A stretch of DNA of 64,000 bases from Triparma columacea (taxonomy: Eukaryota > Sar > Bolidophyceae > Parmales > Triparmaceae): assembly GCA_030267965.1 (NCBI GenBank), contig BRYA01000070.1, forward strand, positions 1 through 64,000, written 5' to 3'. Numbering within the stretch: position 1 is the first letter of the stretch; the number at the start of each line of letters is the position of its first letter. Position numbers and translations under genes: made by a program. The notes beneath the pieces were generated by a model. The model saw nothing but the letters and a program-made list of their open reading frames with translations. It did no database searches and was not told the DNA's origin. This document shows, one piece after another, positions 34,254 to 44,707 of the stretch.

Positions 34254-36793
34254 CTAAGCAAGATAGTTGTAGCTTCCGCGTTCCTCACCCCTCTCCATGT
34301 ACTCCCTTTCGATGAGGCTCTCGATCCTTCTCTTGATGTCCTGCGCGTTGGCCTTGAATTTGAGCTGTGACATAATTTCCCCCATAAGGTCCTGGTGCTT
34401 CATCGTCTTCCTGCTCTTCATAATCCTGATGCATGCCGCGTCGATCTGGTGCATCCTGTCTCTGTTTACACTTTCGAGAGCCTTGGCCTCCTCCTTCTCA
34501 TCCTCCGCCTTCTTCGAGGAGATGTTCGGGATCTTGATCCTTGCGAGCTTGTGGGTAAAGGAGGCGTTGACTGCGAATTCATCTGAGTCAAGAATCTCTT
34601 TGCCCTTCGAGCTTTTTGTCAAGACCCTCGTCGTGCCCTTATCCTTGCTGACTTTGCCCATTGCCAGCGACTGCAGAATCGCGGCTAGCTCCTCCCTCTG
34701 AATCCCCGTTGTCTCCAACAGCTCGTTCATCTTCTTTGGGTGCCCGTCGTTGAAGCACAGCAGCACTAGGGCCTGAAGCTCGCTGATCTCCAGCGTCTTC
34801 TTGGACTTAAAACTAGGGAGGTTGAATTCTACCTGGCACGTGCTGAGGTTATGCTTCCACTCCACCCTCCTGCCCTGGTACTTGTTGGCGTAGTAGGCCT
34901 CGAAGCGCTCCTGGTGAGCGACCAGGGAGGGGGGGAGGCTAAGCTTGTGGGGTTGCTCGTCAGAAGGCCAATACCCGGCCGTCAGGACCCAGAGCTCCAT
35001 CTTCGTGTTGCTTGCTGCGGAGAAGTCGGCAGCCCCCCCCTTTGTATCTTTGGCGTAGGTTTCGTACTGGGACGTTATCTCCTCCGACATGTTCATGTCC
35101 TTGAACATGCCCTCGATCTTGGATGTGTATCCCGCCCCGCAATCGTTCTTAAGTTCCGAGATGAAGAATTTCTCGAGGTCCATGGAGGTAGATTTCCTAA
35201 AGAGAAGCCGCTTCGAGAGGTCTTTTCGGTACAACCCCTCAAAAACATCCTTGTTGGAGAGATGCCTGAACAGGGACATCGTTTCGTTCAGAACCTTTTC
35301 AACCTGTGCCTCCGTGATCCCCTTGCTCTGTTTGAGTTTCGCGTCCACAAACTTGCAAAGTAGCATTGGGGGTTTATTTCCGTGGTTGTTCATGCTCTCC
35401 TCAAAGGCGTCCTTAACGGCATACTTGAAGATCTCGATCCCGTCGAATGCCTTCTGGTGCACGAGTTTGAGGCTGGACTGGAAATTCAGCAGCTTGTCGA
35501 CCTCGTCCTTACTATCGCTGCCCCCCAGGAGTTCCTCAACCTTCCCCTTGACATACTCCCCAAGTGCCTCTTTGACATCCTGGAGTTTCCCAACCCTCTC
35601 CATCAGCTTATAGAGCATCCCCAGGCTCTCCACCCTCTCTTCCCCCATTAGCAGGTTGAACCCGTTCTTGAGAACCATCCCCGTGTGAGGGTTGAAAAGG
35701 TTGTCCTCAATGACGGCCACCAGGGGTCCCTTGGTCGTAGCGTCCAAGTAAGCGTGGACCATGTCATGGGACTGCTGCAGCCGCCTCTGAACGTGCTGGA
35801 GGAAGAAGGGGACGTTCAGGTCCGCCATCATCGAGAGCCCCTCCGTCTTGAAGGACGCGGAGGCTGAGGCGAGGAAGAGCGACTCGAATTTAGTCCGGTA
35901 TATCCCTGTGGAAAGGAGCATCTTTAGGAGCTGCTTAACGAGGTCTCTGTTGATGGCCATCCCGCCACTCTCGGACTCAATCGTCATGATTAGCCCCTGC
36001 ACAACCTTCTCCGATACCACTCCCTCGTTCACTGTCGTGAAGTGCTCACGGTATATGTGGAGCCCGGAGTCCCAGATTGACATGCACCCGGCGTTCTGTA
36101 TTACGTAAGATCGGTCAAGGTAGAGGAATATGGACCGCACGGAGGAGAGGGCTGAGTTGAAGTCCGTCCACACGGCCCCCACAGACTCCAGGAGGTTAGA
36201 CAACGAGGGCAAGTCGTCGCCAATGTTGTTGGTGCGGATCTGGGAGGCTAATCTCTGGATGATCAAGGACGTATGGTGCTCGAGCTTGTCCTTGAGTCTA
36301 GAGTACAGCTTTGCGCCCATCTTGTGCACGCAGAGGTCCTCAACTGAGCGGTAAAGCTCCTCCCTGGACACTTGCTCCTGGCCATCTCCAAGCTGCCCAT
36401 TAGGCCGGTTCGTTGTTTTGACTAATAGGGGCGCCTTGTTGAATATGGCGTCGACCGCATCGCTCAGCTTCTCCCAAGTGACATCCTCGTAGTTTGATGG
36501 TAGTGTTGGTATCTTTTTAAACGGCTTTATCTTCAATTTCAACACCTTTTTGCCATCTGGGCGGTTACGAGAGGGTGCATATTGGGAGTCAGACCACAGA
36601 TTGTTGAGTAGAGTTTTACATGCCGACAATTTAGCTTCTCCATGATCACGCCAACGGAGGGAAAGGTCTCAAATTCTTCACAACAACATCCCACACGACA
36701 CAATGATACGATAAAGACGACAATATATCACACAGTCCCCACGTAGTTTAAAATCCCACCTGAACCGCTCTTATTTGTCTTATTTCGAAGCAT
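34254..36793 (-). CDS. CUL4: Cullin-4 scaffold of CRL4 ubiquitin ligase
   Basis: Main exon 36667-34254. A short first exon 36793-36760 (ATG through GGTTCAG) joins in phase through a GAG acceptor, giving 815 aa; no in-frame ATG exists at the beginning of the main exon, so an upstream start is required. CUL4-type features are LKIKPFKKIPTLPSNYEDVT, EELYRSVEDLCVHKMGAKLY, MSIWDSGLHIYREHF, the cullin homology domain (FISELKNDCGAGYTSKIEGM, LTAGYWPS) and the C-terminal WHB domain with the neddylation site (ACIRIMKSRKTMKHQDLMGE), ending YMERGEERGSYNYLA. It scaffolds DDB1-based E3 ligases with RBX1 in the nucleus and cytosol. The family is certain; the first exon is moderately supported. Confidence 0.9.
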
Positions 36794-37072
36794 CTCGACA
36801 AAAATGTGGGCCTGCTGCCTCAAAATCCGAAAAAAGGTTCGAACAAACTGTTTTGTCAAATTAACAAACAAACCAATCCTTGCACACATCAATTGAAACG
36901 TTTAAAAGGGCCCACCGACCCGTTCCTCGCCCCAAATTTCCTAAAACCTTGACCAGATCCTCCAATAACCCCAGCATCTCCCCATTTGCCTTCGCCTCCC
37001 AACCCCGAGAGTTCCTGTGAATTCACCTCCTCTCCTCAACAGATCTTTCGCTTCAAATAAACCCCACAAGAA

Positions 37073-37647
37073 ATGGCCCAAGTAGCATCCGGTAAGTCCT
37101 CTACCCACTTCTCATTTCTAACTCCCCACCCAACGCTCAAACAGCTAACCCCTCCCCCCCACCCCCACTCCCCAAACTCTCAGGTTCCATCGAGACCCCT
37201 GCCTACCCCCAGGACGCTCAAGTTTGCTACGCCAGTCTCCGGCGTGGCGGCGACGGCGAGGGTTCCATGGGCGTCGGTGGAATAGTGATATGTCCCGAGG
37301 GCTACAACTGGTGCATCAAGGAGACGGTTTCAGGGGATTTAGATCAGTGCGGTAACTACGAGGGGACGACGGACTATTTCGGGGACACCATCGAGCCCAA
37401 CAATAACCTGTGCGTCTACAGGAAGTGCGCTAGGGATGAGGAATGCAGCGGCCACTCCTCTGACAACAACCCTGCCAGCACAGTCGATTTCGGCGCCAAT
37501 GACGATTGGACGAGGGAGAGGTACTGCTGCCAGACGAAGCCCGGTTTTAGGGGCGCACCTTGTAACGACGCGGTGGGGAGATTTGGGGGTGGTAGCCCGA
37601 TGCTTGTGTTGGTGATGACGGTCGTAATAATAATCCTTTTGCACTAA
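37073..37647 (+). CDS. Small Cys-rich protein with C-terminal hydrophobic anchor
   Basis: Two exons, 37073-37091 and 37184-37647 (160 aa). Exon 1 codes for only MAQVASG. The body has about ten cysteines in an extracellular-looking pattern (GIVICPEGYNWCIKETVSGD, NLCVYRKCARDEECSGHSSD, RYCCQTKPGFRGAPCND) and ends in a hydrophobic segment (MLVLVMTVVIIILLH) that could be a tail anchor or GPI signal. No N-terminal signal peptide is visible with this start, which conflicts with the disulfide-like pattern, so the real first exon may lie upstream. Family not recognised. Convergent with the next gene, 39 bp between stops. Confidence 0.65.
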
Positions 37648-37686
37648 ATAGAAACATCTACTTTACAAGAATGATCCCCCCCTCGC

Positions 37687-39959
37687 CTACATCTCCGACC
37701 TCCCCCTCGATGTGCTCCCACTCGCTGTGCTTGGTCTCATTTGCACAAACCCTTGCCTCTCAAAATCCAGCGCCCTCTGCATCCTGAGTTTGGCCCTTGC
37801 TCCGTTGCTCTTCCCTATCGCGCTTTTCGGCCTGTTCCCTCTTGAGAGGACGTTGTGGGAGGCCAGCTTTTTGTACTCGCTCATGTTCTGTCTGACGGTC
37901 TTAGGGGGTAGCTTCCCCAGCGACGGCTCCTTCATGGCGGATGTCGATACCTCCTTCAGCAGTGAGCTCTCCTTGAGCTGAAGCGCTCGGATCTCGGCCT
38001 CTATCGCGCTCTTCCTCGCGGCTTTTGCCTTAACCTCGTTCTCTGCCCTTTTGAGAAGCACGGGTGAGGTGTTGAGGGGGTTTGGAGAGGGCATCTTGGG
38101 GGACTCTGACCGGCGACCGTCCTTCAAGGACTTGAAGGACAATGTGCTCTGGTCGTCGATCAGGGCGAGCTCCCTGTCCTGCAGCTTCTGCGGAGAGGGC
38201 GGGGTGTAAGAGGACGAGGGTTTTCGGAGGGCTTATGCTTGACCTCAGGCTTACCTTCCTCCCCCCCCCCTTTGCGCTGCCCCCCTCGATAGTCTTGAAT
38301 CCACTTTCCTCGTCCCCCTTGTCCTCCTCGTCCTTATCCACCGTCGTGGGGTCGCTGTCCATGTTCGGGCTCTTCTTCTGCTCCCACTGCTGCCTCGACA
38401 GCCTCTCCTGGTTGTACGGGAACTCCCCCCCCCTCCTCAAAGTCGCTGTAGACGGTCGCCCGACGACCTGCTGGGTGATCTCTACGCCACCCTGGACCTC
38501 CAGTAGATCGTTATCGTCGATCGGGCGCTGGTAGGAGGGTGCCATTATGTAGTACTTATCGAATGCAGATCCTCCCTCAGAGTCCTCAGGTGGGGAGGAG
38601 CCAAAGTCCTTGGAGCCTCGGCTGCCCCCGGCGGGGGCAGTTCCAGGTCGGCGGGTCGTGCGGCGCTTCTTCTTCATCGCAGCCTGCTTCTCTTTCGCCA
38701 GCTTTGCGTCCCCCTCTGGGTCGTAGTTTGCCACCCTCCCCAGTTGCGCGACAAGGTAGTTCGGGAGGCTTGCCCTGAGCCGCTCGAGCTCCTCCCAGGA
38801 CTTCATTATGAACTCCGTCTTACCGTGGTCGTGGGAAGTCTTCGCGTGACCTGTCCTCCAGGAGGACTTCTTCCGTGGGCGTGACTTTATCGCCTTCTCC
38901 ATCCTCTGTCTCTCCATCTCCTCTGCGAGGACCTTTTTCAGCTCCTTAGCATCCGAGACCCTCTTGGGGTCTGTGGGAGCCTTCTCGCTCGCCCGAACCT
39001 CGAAGCAGGCCTTCGGATTGTCTCTCAGCCTCTGCAGCAAGAATTGTATAAAGTGGTGCCTCGTCAGTGGCGCGTTCGCCCCCTTTATGCCGAGCTCCTC
39101 GACTGCCATCTGGAACTCCGTCCTCTTCATGGACTGACCCTGGAGCTCGAGGAACCACTGCATCTCGTCCAGCGAAATGTCCCCGGACTTGTTGAGGTCC
39201 ATGTAGTCAAAGAGGGACTTGAGACGAGGGACGTCTGCACGGGGGTCGTTGGAGAGGGAGGAGAAACCGTATGCTGCAGGTCCGTCCGGACCCCACATTG
39301 ACAGGTTGTTTCCCTTCTGCACGTGGAGGGGAGGGGAGGGGGGGGGCAGAGGTAGTGTTAGCATGTGAGCTTCGCTTCAGAGCCTTCTCCTGCACCTCTC
39401 TTGCAGGGTTTCATATGTTAGGTCTCCCCCTCCCTCCCCCCCCCCAAATCCCCCTCACCTGAAACTGCCTCGTTGCCGCCCTAGCCCTGTTCGTTGGCGT
39501 GGCGTTCTCTTCTCCCATGTTCCCCCTCTCTGTAATCCTCTGAGTCCTACAGTACTCGCTAAGTCCTTCCTTCTTAACCACCGCCGCCGTCGCCATTCTA
39601 TCAATCTCCGCCGCCCTCGGTTCCTCCTCTTGTAAATCCGTCCCCCCATGCTGGTTTCCCTCACCCCCCGAGACCCCGTCCCCATCGTCACGAATTAACC
39701 TAGGCTGTAGCATGGACATAACCCTCTCCACCATGTACACGTATGTCGCCGACGTGACTTCCGTCGCTCTCTCGTTCCTATATTTTTCAACCGCGAAAGT
39801 CAGGGCCTCATTTAATGAGGATTCAATGGCGCCTGTTATGTAGGAGTTGACGACTAACATCTCTGCCTCCTTGGCAACCCGAGCCTGCTCCTCGAGTTCA
39901 GCGGCGGTGGGGGGCTTCACCTTCTTGCCCTTGGCGGCGGCTTTCTTCTTCGCCGGCAT
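37687..39959 (-). CDS. EF-hand and coiled-coil protein
   Basis: Three exons, 39959-39459, 39316-38255 and 38187-37687 (687 aa). The N-terminus is a basic linker (PAKKKAAAKGKKVKPP) with a helical domain. Residues about 185-290 hold an EF-hand (LFDYMDLNKSGDISLDEMQW) and a second, degenerate helix-loop-helix (ELGIKGANAPLTRHHFIQFL). The C-terminal half is long, charged and Ser/Pro-rich with coiled-coil stretches (KAKAARKSAIEAEIRALQLK). It resembles calcium-sensing cytoskeletal or axoneme-associated proteins in composition, but I recognise no named family. Confidence 0.83.
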
Positions 39960-40700
39960 TTGGGTAAAGACTGATGGCCCAAGGCGTTGTGAGATGAGAG
40001 CCTTTCCTGCTTTCCTGACTGCCCCAACTGGAGACTCGGGTTTCTTGATTGAGTTGTTTTTTGGTCCTCGAGCGGTTTTTAAGTAGGCAGAATTCCTTTA
40101 GTTTACTACACGCGAGGATCACACATAGGATAAATGTTCATCGATGCGATAATCAATGCGCAGCAGCTTCTTTACAACTGCAACTGGGCAGTGATCATTT
40201 TTGGGGTCCAAGCAAGCAATTTGTAATTTTCTTTTTGTTGAAGCAAATCTCACTTTAGGCACTTTCTCGATAGGTGAGTAGTCTACGGTAGATAAATGTG
40301 CACTCTAGCTGCATCTGAGGGAGTTTGAATGTGTAATAGTGTTGAATGGAGGAGAAGTAGTCTTTCCCTCCGGCCTCCTTTCCCGTGTTTTAGCCTCTAT
40401 TATTTCCTCAGTTTCGCTGCATTTCTTACTTTCAAATCGATTTATACACACATCATATTGAGATATCGGAGGTACATACATACGGATGTACATACAGTGA
40501 CATATACGCTAGATTTGAGTCATTTTATTCCAACACTCTCCCGCTTTGGTACTTCTCCTCTTTCATCTCCTCATCCTGTCTCCCTCCTCCTCCTCTTTCT
40601 ACTTCTAACGTCATTCACACCTAAAATACACCTAAAATACCCCAAAAATACACCACAAACTCCACCTAAACTAACAAACACCTCCCACCAGACCCCCGCC
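39960..40700. promoter_or_regulatory. Divergent promoter region, EF-hand protein / PSF2
   Basis: About 740 bp between divergent genes. The open frame on the plus strand extends upstream of the PSF2 ATG to 40329, but that part is Ser/Pro/Phe-rich and untranslatable as a conserved domain. The last about 90 bp before the PSF2 ATG are A/C-rich and almost G-free, like other leaders in this window. No RNA gene seen. Confidence 0.5.
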
Positions 40701-41672
40701 ATGGCATCCCTTAGCAGTGCCTCCCCCTCTCTCTCCCCATCTTCCACAATCGGTGGTCGTTTGAATCCCTGCACCCCCCGTTTCCAGATGATGGACTTCC
40801 TCGCAGGTTCCATGCCCCTAACAATAATCCCCGCCTTTGACTGCGGTCGTCTGTCCTTCATATCAGGTGACTACGGTCCCTTCGTAGCCACCATGCCCAT
40901 ACAAGTTCCCCTCTGGCTCGCTCTATCCCTCCGCCAGACCAAGCGCTGCCGTCTCGTCCCTCCCCCCTGGTTAACCACCTCCTACCTCCAGGCCGCCGTA
41001 GACTACGAGAAGGACCCTGCGAACGAGGCCTTCTTCACTGCGGCGCAGAACCCGCAGGACCCGGAGGGGCCGGAGATACCTTTACCCCACCACTACCACG
41101 AGGCAGCGACGGCTATCCTAGACTGCGCGGCGGAGGACTTACAGAACCCAAAGTCCCTCCCCCCCCTCCTATCTGACCTATCGTACCTAAGGTCCTCCAA
41201 GTCATCGCTCGTTTTAAAGCGCCTCTCACACACGCTCGAGTCGAGGTCAGGAACGTTCGAGGACGGCGCCCCAGACGTGGTCTACAACATGCAGAGCGGC
41301 TGGAAAAGTCACGAGGTTCAAGTGTTTAAAGGCGTCACGTATAAACTTATGAACACTTCACACCGAATACATTACGGGGGGGATACCGGACCTACAGGAG
41401 GAGGAGGTGGAGGGGGGAGGAGAGGAGGGGGAGGGGGAGGTGGGGGAAGAAGACAGTTTGGGGGGAATAGAGGGAGGAGGAACTTTGAACACAGGAGTAA
41501 CAGGGGGGGGAAAGAGGATGAGAACATACCCGGTAATGGGGAGGGTGTGGGAGGGGGGAGTCAGGAAAGTATGGTTGATGAAGATGGACTTGAACTTGCG
41601 GCGGTTGATGAAGAGGAATTGATGGAACCTATGAGAATGGGGGGGGAGGAGGGAATTAACAAATTCAGATGA
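40701..41672 (+). CDS. PSF2: GINS complex subunit PSF2 with Gly/Arg-rich C-terminal tail
   Basis: Single exon, 323 aa from the ATG at 40701. The first about 200 residues match PSF2/GINS2: FLAGSMPLTIIPAFDCGRLS, ISGDYGPFVATMPIQVPLWL, LRQTKRCRLVPPPWLTTSYL and a helical B-domain ending near SRSGTFEDGAPDV. GINS2 is about 185-200 aa in other eukaryotes. GINS binds MCM2-7 and CDC45 in the replicative CMG helicase. The final about 90 residues are extra: a run of Gly/Arg (GGGGGGGRRGGGGGGGG, GGNRGRRNFEHRSNRGG) and an acidic end. The upstream in-frame extension was rejected because the conserved start aligns with this ATG. Confidence 0.93.
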   Translation: MASLSSASPSLSPSSTIGGRLNPCTPRFQMMDFLAGSMPLTIIPAFDCGRLSFISGDYGPFVATMPIQVPLWLALSLRQTKRCRLVPPPWLTTSYLQAAVDYEKDPANEAFFTAAQNPQDPEGPEIPLPHHYHEAATAILDCAAEDLQNPKSLPPLLSDLSYLRSSKSSLVLKRLSHTLESRSGTFEDGAPDVVYNMQSGWKSHEVQVFKGVTYKLMNTSHRIHYGGDTGPTGGGGGGGRRGGGGGGGGRRQFGGNRGRRNFEHRSNRGGKEDENIPGNGEGVGGGSQESMVDEDGLELAAVDEEELMEPMRMGGEEGINKFR

Positions 41673-41894
41673 TGAGATTAGGGAAGGGAGGGGAAGTTAC
41701 AAAGGAGAAGGTTATTATGTGGTGGGGGAGTGATGAAACGGGGAAGGAAGAAAGAAAGTAAGGGGAAGGGTAGGGGGTGATGGATTGATGGTGTTTAAAA
41801 AAGCATTTTCTTTGAGAGTGATATTCTAAGGACACTTCTTTAAACCCTTCTCTCAACCAATCTTCAATCCTAAACACCCAATCTGTACCCAAAT

Positions 41895-42503
41895 CTACAG
41901 TGGTCTGGCGTGCCTAACACACCAGTACCTAGCCGTGGTCCTAAAAGCCTCATCATCGCCCTCCCTAACCATATTCCCCGCGTCACAGTTCAGCGGGCTG
42001 TCAGGGTTAGGGTCGGAGAGGAGAGTGTGTACAGCTTGACAAGAGGTTAGAAGGGACCATGCGGGGGACCAGGCTTCCTTGAGGAGATCGAGACATATCG
42101 AACCTGTCCGAGAGCATATGTTCGGGTGGAAGATTGGAGTTTTGAAGGTTATTGTTGGAGGTGATAGGGGATATGTTGGGGGCACTTTTATTGATAGGTT
42201 AAACGTGTAACCTGCGTATGGCGTATCTGGAGGACCAGCTAGTATACATGCCCATTCTAGTAGTGATGTTGCTGTTGTTGGTAGTAGTCTGATGTTGCTG
42301 TTTGTGGCGATGTTGTTAGTGGTGGCGTTTGAGCTTGTGTTTGAGCCGTTGTTTGAGCTTGTGCTTGTGCTTGTGCTTGAGATTGAAGATGATACACTCG
42401 AAGATGATTTAACTAAGGATTGATACTCCTTGTACAGTCGTCTAGCAGATGATGACGAGAGTGTGCCGCTATTGGAGCTGTTTGAGCTGATTGAGGAGGA
42501 CAT
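41895..42503 (-). CDS. PEX4: PEX4-like ubiquitin-conjugating enzyme (E2)
   Basis: Single exon, 202 aa. The E2 fold is clear: LLEWACILAGPPDTPYAGYT, VPPTYPLSPPTITFKTPIFH, then PNICSRTGSICLDLLKEAWS with the catalytic Cys in GSICLD. The ending SPAWSLLTSCQAVHTLLSDP and PDSPLNCDAGNMVREGDDEA matches peroxin-4 (UBC21 in plants). PEX4 monoubiquitinates the PEX5 import receptor at the peroxisome membrane. Unusual is the Ser/Thr/Asn-rich insertion at about 35-72 between the first helix and the E2 core. Because of strong Ser codon runs the insert may be length-variable. Confidence 0.9.
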   Translation of the reverse strand: MSSSISSNSSNSGTLSSSSARRLYKEYQSLVKSSSSVSSSISSTSTSTSSNNGSNTSSNATTNNIATNSNIRLLPTTATSLLEWACILAGPPDTPYAGYTFNLSIKVPPTYPLSPPTITFKTPIFHPNICSRTGSICLDLLKEAWSPAWSLLTSCQAVHTLLSDPNPDSPLNCDAGNMVREGDDEAFRTTARYWCVRHARPL

Positions 42504-42756
42504 GTTGGATGATATTACTAATGATAGAGGGAGAGAAGAGAGATTGAGAAAGAAGTTGGAAGTCCGAAGGAAGAAAGAAATGGAATTCGCCTTGCCTCAT
42601 TGATTATTTCCTCCTCCCCACTACACTTTAGGCACCTATTCCTAGAGACCGGAACCTTCAGGGGCAACTGTTTACTATACAACATCCGTCTAGTAATTTC
42701 AAGTGCCTTAACCTCTCTTATTTTAACCTCACTCTCAACTGATCGCATCGGCAATC

Positions 42757-44556
42757 ATGGACAAATCTTCGGCTCTCAAAGCCCCCACTGCCGACATCCT
42801 TGATGTTTTTCGTGAGACAATGTCCGGAGCGATCGACAAAGTCTCCTCTTTCGACCTCGCTCAAATCAAGGCCTTTGCTAATCGAGAGGACATCCCCAGC
42901 GGTTTGTCCATGCTCGCTATTTCTTGCCTACAGGAGTTGGAGGAAAGGGGAAAGCGGGAGGCGAAAGTGGAAGAAGAGGCTAGTCTTGGGAGGAAGAGAG
43001 CGCTGACATCGGTTGAAGCACCTGGTGTCAGGAGGGGAGCAACACAGGCAAACAACATTTCCGACTCTTTGTTAGAGCTAGGCGAGAGGATGGACGCCGA
43101 TAAGGCTGTAGTTCGTAGCGGCTTCAAGGAGGGCGAGGATGCACATAACTTCGACATCACACCCAAGGAAGCGCTCGTTCAAACAACATGGAATATTGGA
43201 GTCATGTTGCTCATATCTGCTTTGCTATGCTTTGTTACAGCAGGGTTAATCTACGGACTTTGGAGTTTTCTACAAGGAGTTTCTATCCGAGACGCCGCTA
43301 TACTTCAATTTGGAACTAACTCGACGACCAAGGATTACGGTCGAGAAGAGTTTGTGGATATTTACTCTGATGAGAGAGAAAGACGGACAAAGCAATTTCT
43401 CAGCATAGTATGCGCATTTTCTTGGGCGTGCACGAATGCGTTCATTTTATTTGGGTTTGAGATTGGCGTACCGTTGGTTTACTATTCCAGATTCTTTCTC
43501 ATGGCAATTCCGGCGTTTTTGCCGACTGTTTATTACGCTTGCGGTGGCAAAAGTCTAGGGAGTGGCGTACTGGTTGTCATTATGTGCGTCTTTTCGGGGG
43601 TATGCGTCTCTATGATGACTGATCTCATTGGTAAAGGCATTGGAGATTTGATGCAATTGGCTGTAAAAAGTACCCGTGACAAAGTAGCCTCTGACAACGG
43701 AGAGATGGTGAAAGTAAAGACGAAGAGGACAAAGAAACAACGTCTGAAAACTGCCGTGATCACTGCCCTCCCCGTTCTCTTTATCTGTGTTACAGTCGTT
43801 GTGTACACGTCCCTTATATTTGCGCTCTACAAAGCATATGATACTGACGCATGGAAAGCGGCAATCTCTGTGTTTGCTCTCTTGGTGAAAGTCACTGGCA
43901 ACAAGGTTGAAATCAAACTTATCGAGTTCGTAGGTGATGGAATTGTTGTTTGGGCTGCCGATTGCATGCTGTTCGGATATGAGTTTGCTACAGCGTTGCT
44001 CTGTAGGGTCCTCCAGCTATCTATCCCTTCCCAGCATATTGCGCAGCTCATGTCGCTATTCGGATGCATTTTAGAGATGGGCGTTAGGGTCTTCTTTTTC
44101 AACAACTACCTAAAGGATGGTTTGCGAAAGGGAGGGAAATGGACGGAAGAGGAAAAGGTTGCTTACAGGAAAAGGGGAATGCTGCGTGCACAGGATGGTA
44201 ACAATGATATGGTTGTAGAATATTTGTCTTGTGCTGCAGCTGTATCAATCCTGATTTTCGTTGTACCTACAGGCGCATTAAACCTCGAGGCAAGTCAAGC
44301 TGTGGATAGATCGCAAATCTATTCGATCGTCCTATTTCAAGTAGGACCGGAAGTCATACTGGACTTCTACTGCGTCTTCATGGAAGTTTTTGGGGGCTTG
44401 GGTGTCTTTCACTCTAAGTATTGGAACTTACATACAGGTGCAAAGAGGACGAAGGGTCGGTGGAGTTACTTCGGGAACCTGTTGAAGAGTTTTGTAGCGA
44501 AGATAGTTATCACTCTGATGCTCTCCTGTTTGGTCCTTCTGTCAGTAGCAAAGTGA
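42757..44556 (+). CDS. Multi-pass membrane protein of unknown function
   Basis: Single exon, 599 aa. The first about 140 residues are soluble and helical. Hydrophobic spans follow at about 147-170, 210-232, 240-262, 268-290, 345-370, 405-440, 443-465, 490-512, 525-545 and near the C-terminus (about 580-598), giving eight to ten membrane helices with a basic loop around residues 310-335 (KVKTKRTKKQRLKT). Motifs such as GFEIGVPLVYYSRFFLMAIP and CMLFGYEFATALLCRVLQLS do not match a family known to me. It uses less C/G-biased codons than its neighbours. Convergent with the next gene. Confidence 0.8.
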   Translation: MDKSSALKAPTADILDVFRETMSGAIDKVSSFDLAQIKAFANREDIPSGLSMLAISCLQELEERGKREAKVEEEASLGRKRALTSVEAPGVRRGATQANNISDSLLELGERMDADKAVVRSGFKEGEDAHNFDITPKEALVQTTWNIGVMLLISALLCFVTAGLIYGLWSFLQGVSIRDAAILQFGTNSTTKDYGREEFVDIYSDERERRTKQFLSIVCAFSWACTNAFILFGFEIGVPLVYYSRFFLMAIPAFLPTVYYACGGKSLGSGVLVVIMCVFSGVCVSMMTDLIGKGIGDLMQLAVKSTRDKVASDNGEMVKVKTKRTKKQRLKTAVITALPVLFICVTVVVYTSLIFALYKAYDTDAWKAAISVFALLVKVTGNKVEIKLIEFVGDGIVVWAADCMLFGYEFATALLCRVLQLSIPSQHIAQLMSLFGCILEMGVRVFFFNNYLKDGLRKGGKWTEEEKVAYRKRGMLRAQDGNNDMVVEYLSCAAAVSILIFVVPTGALNLEASQAVDRSQIYSIVLFQVGPEVILDFYCVFMEVFGGLGVFHSKYWNLHTGAKRTKGRWSYFGNLLKSFVAKIVITLMLSCLVLLSVAK

Positions 44557-44707
44557 CGAAGCAAGTATGGAACGGTGAAAAGGATAATAAAAATTCAATT
44601 TTTTTGTGCGTGTGTGTGTGTTTACATCAGAACAGTTCGAAAAAAGAACAGAATCATATCCAGTATCATCTAGTATTATGACCCGATTGATTGCTTCACT
44701 CTTACTC

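Noticed and set aside
40329..40700. In-frame N-terminal extension of PSF2
   Set aside because: The conserved family start coincides with the ATG at 40701; the extension has promoter-like composition.
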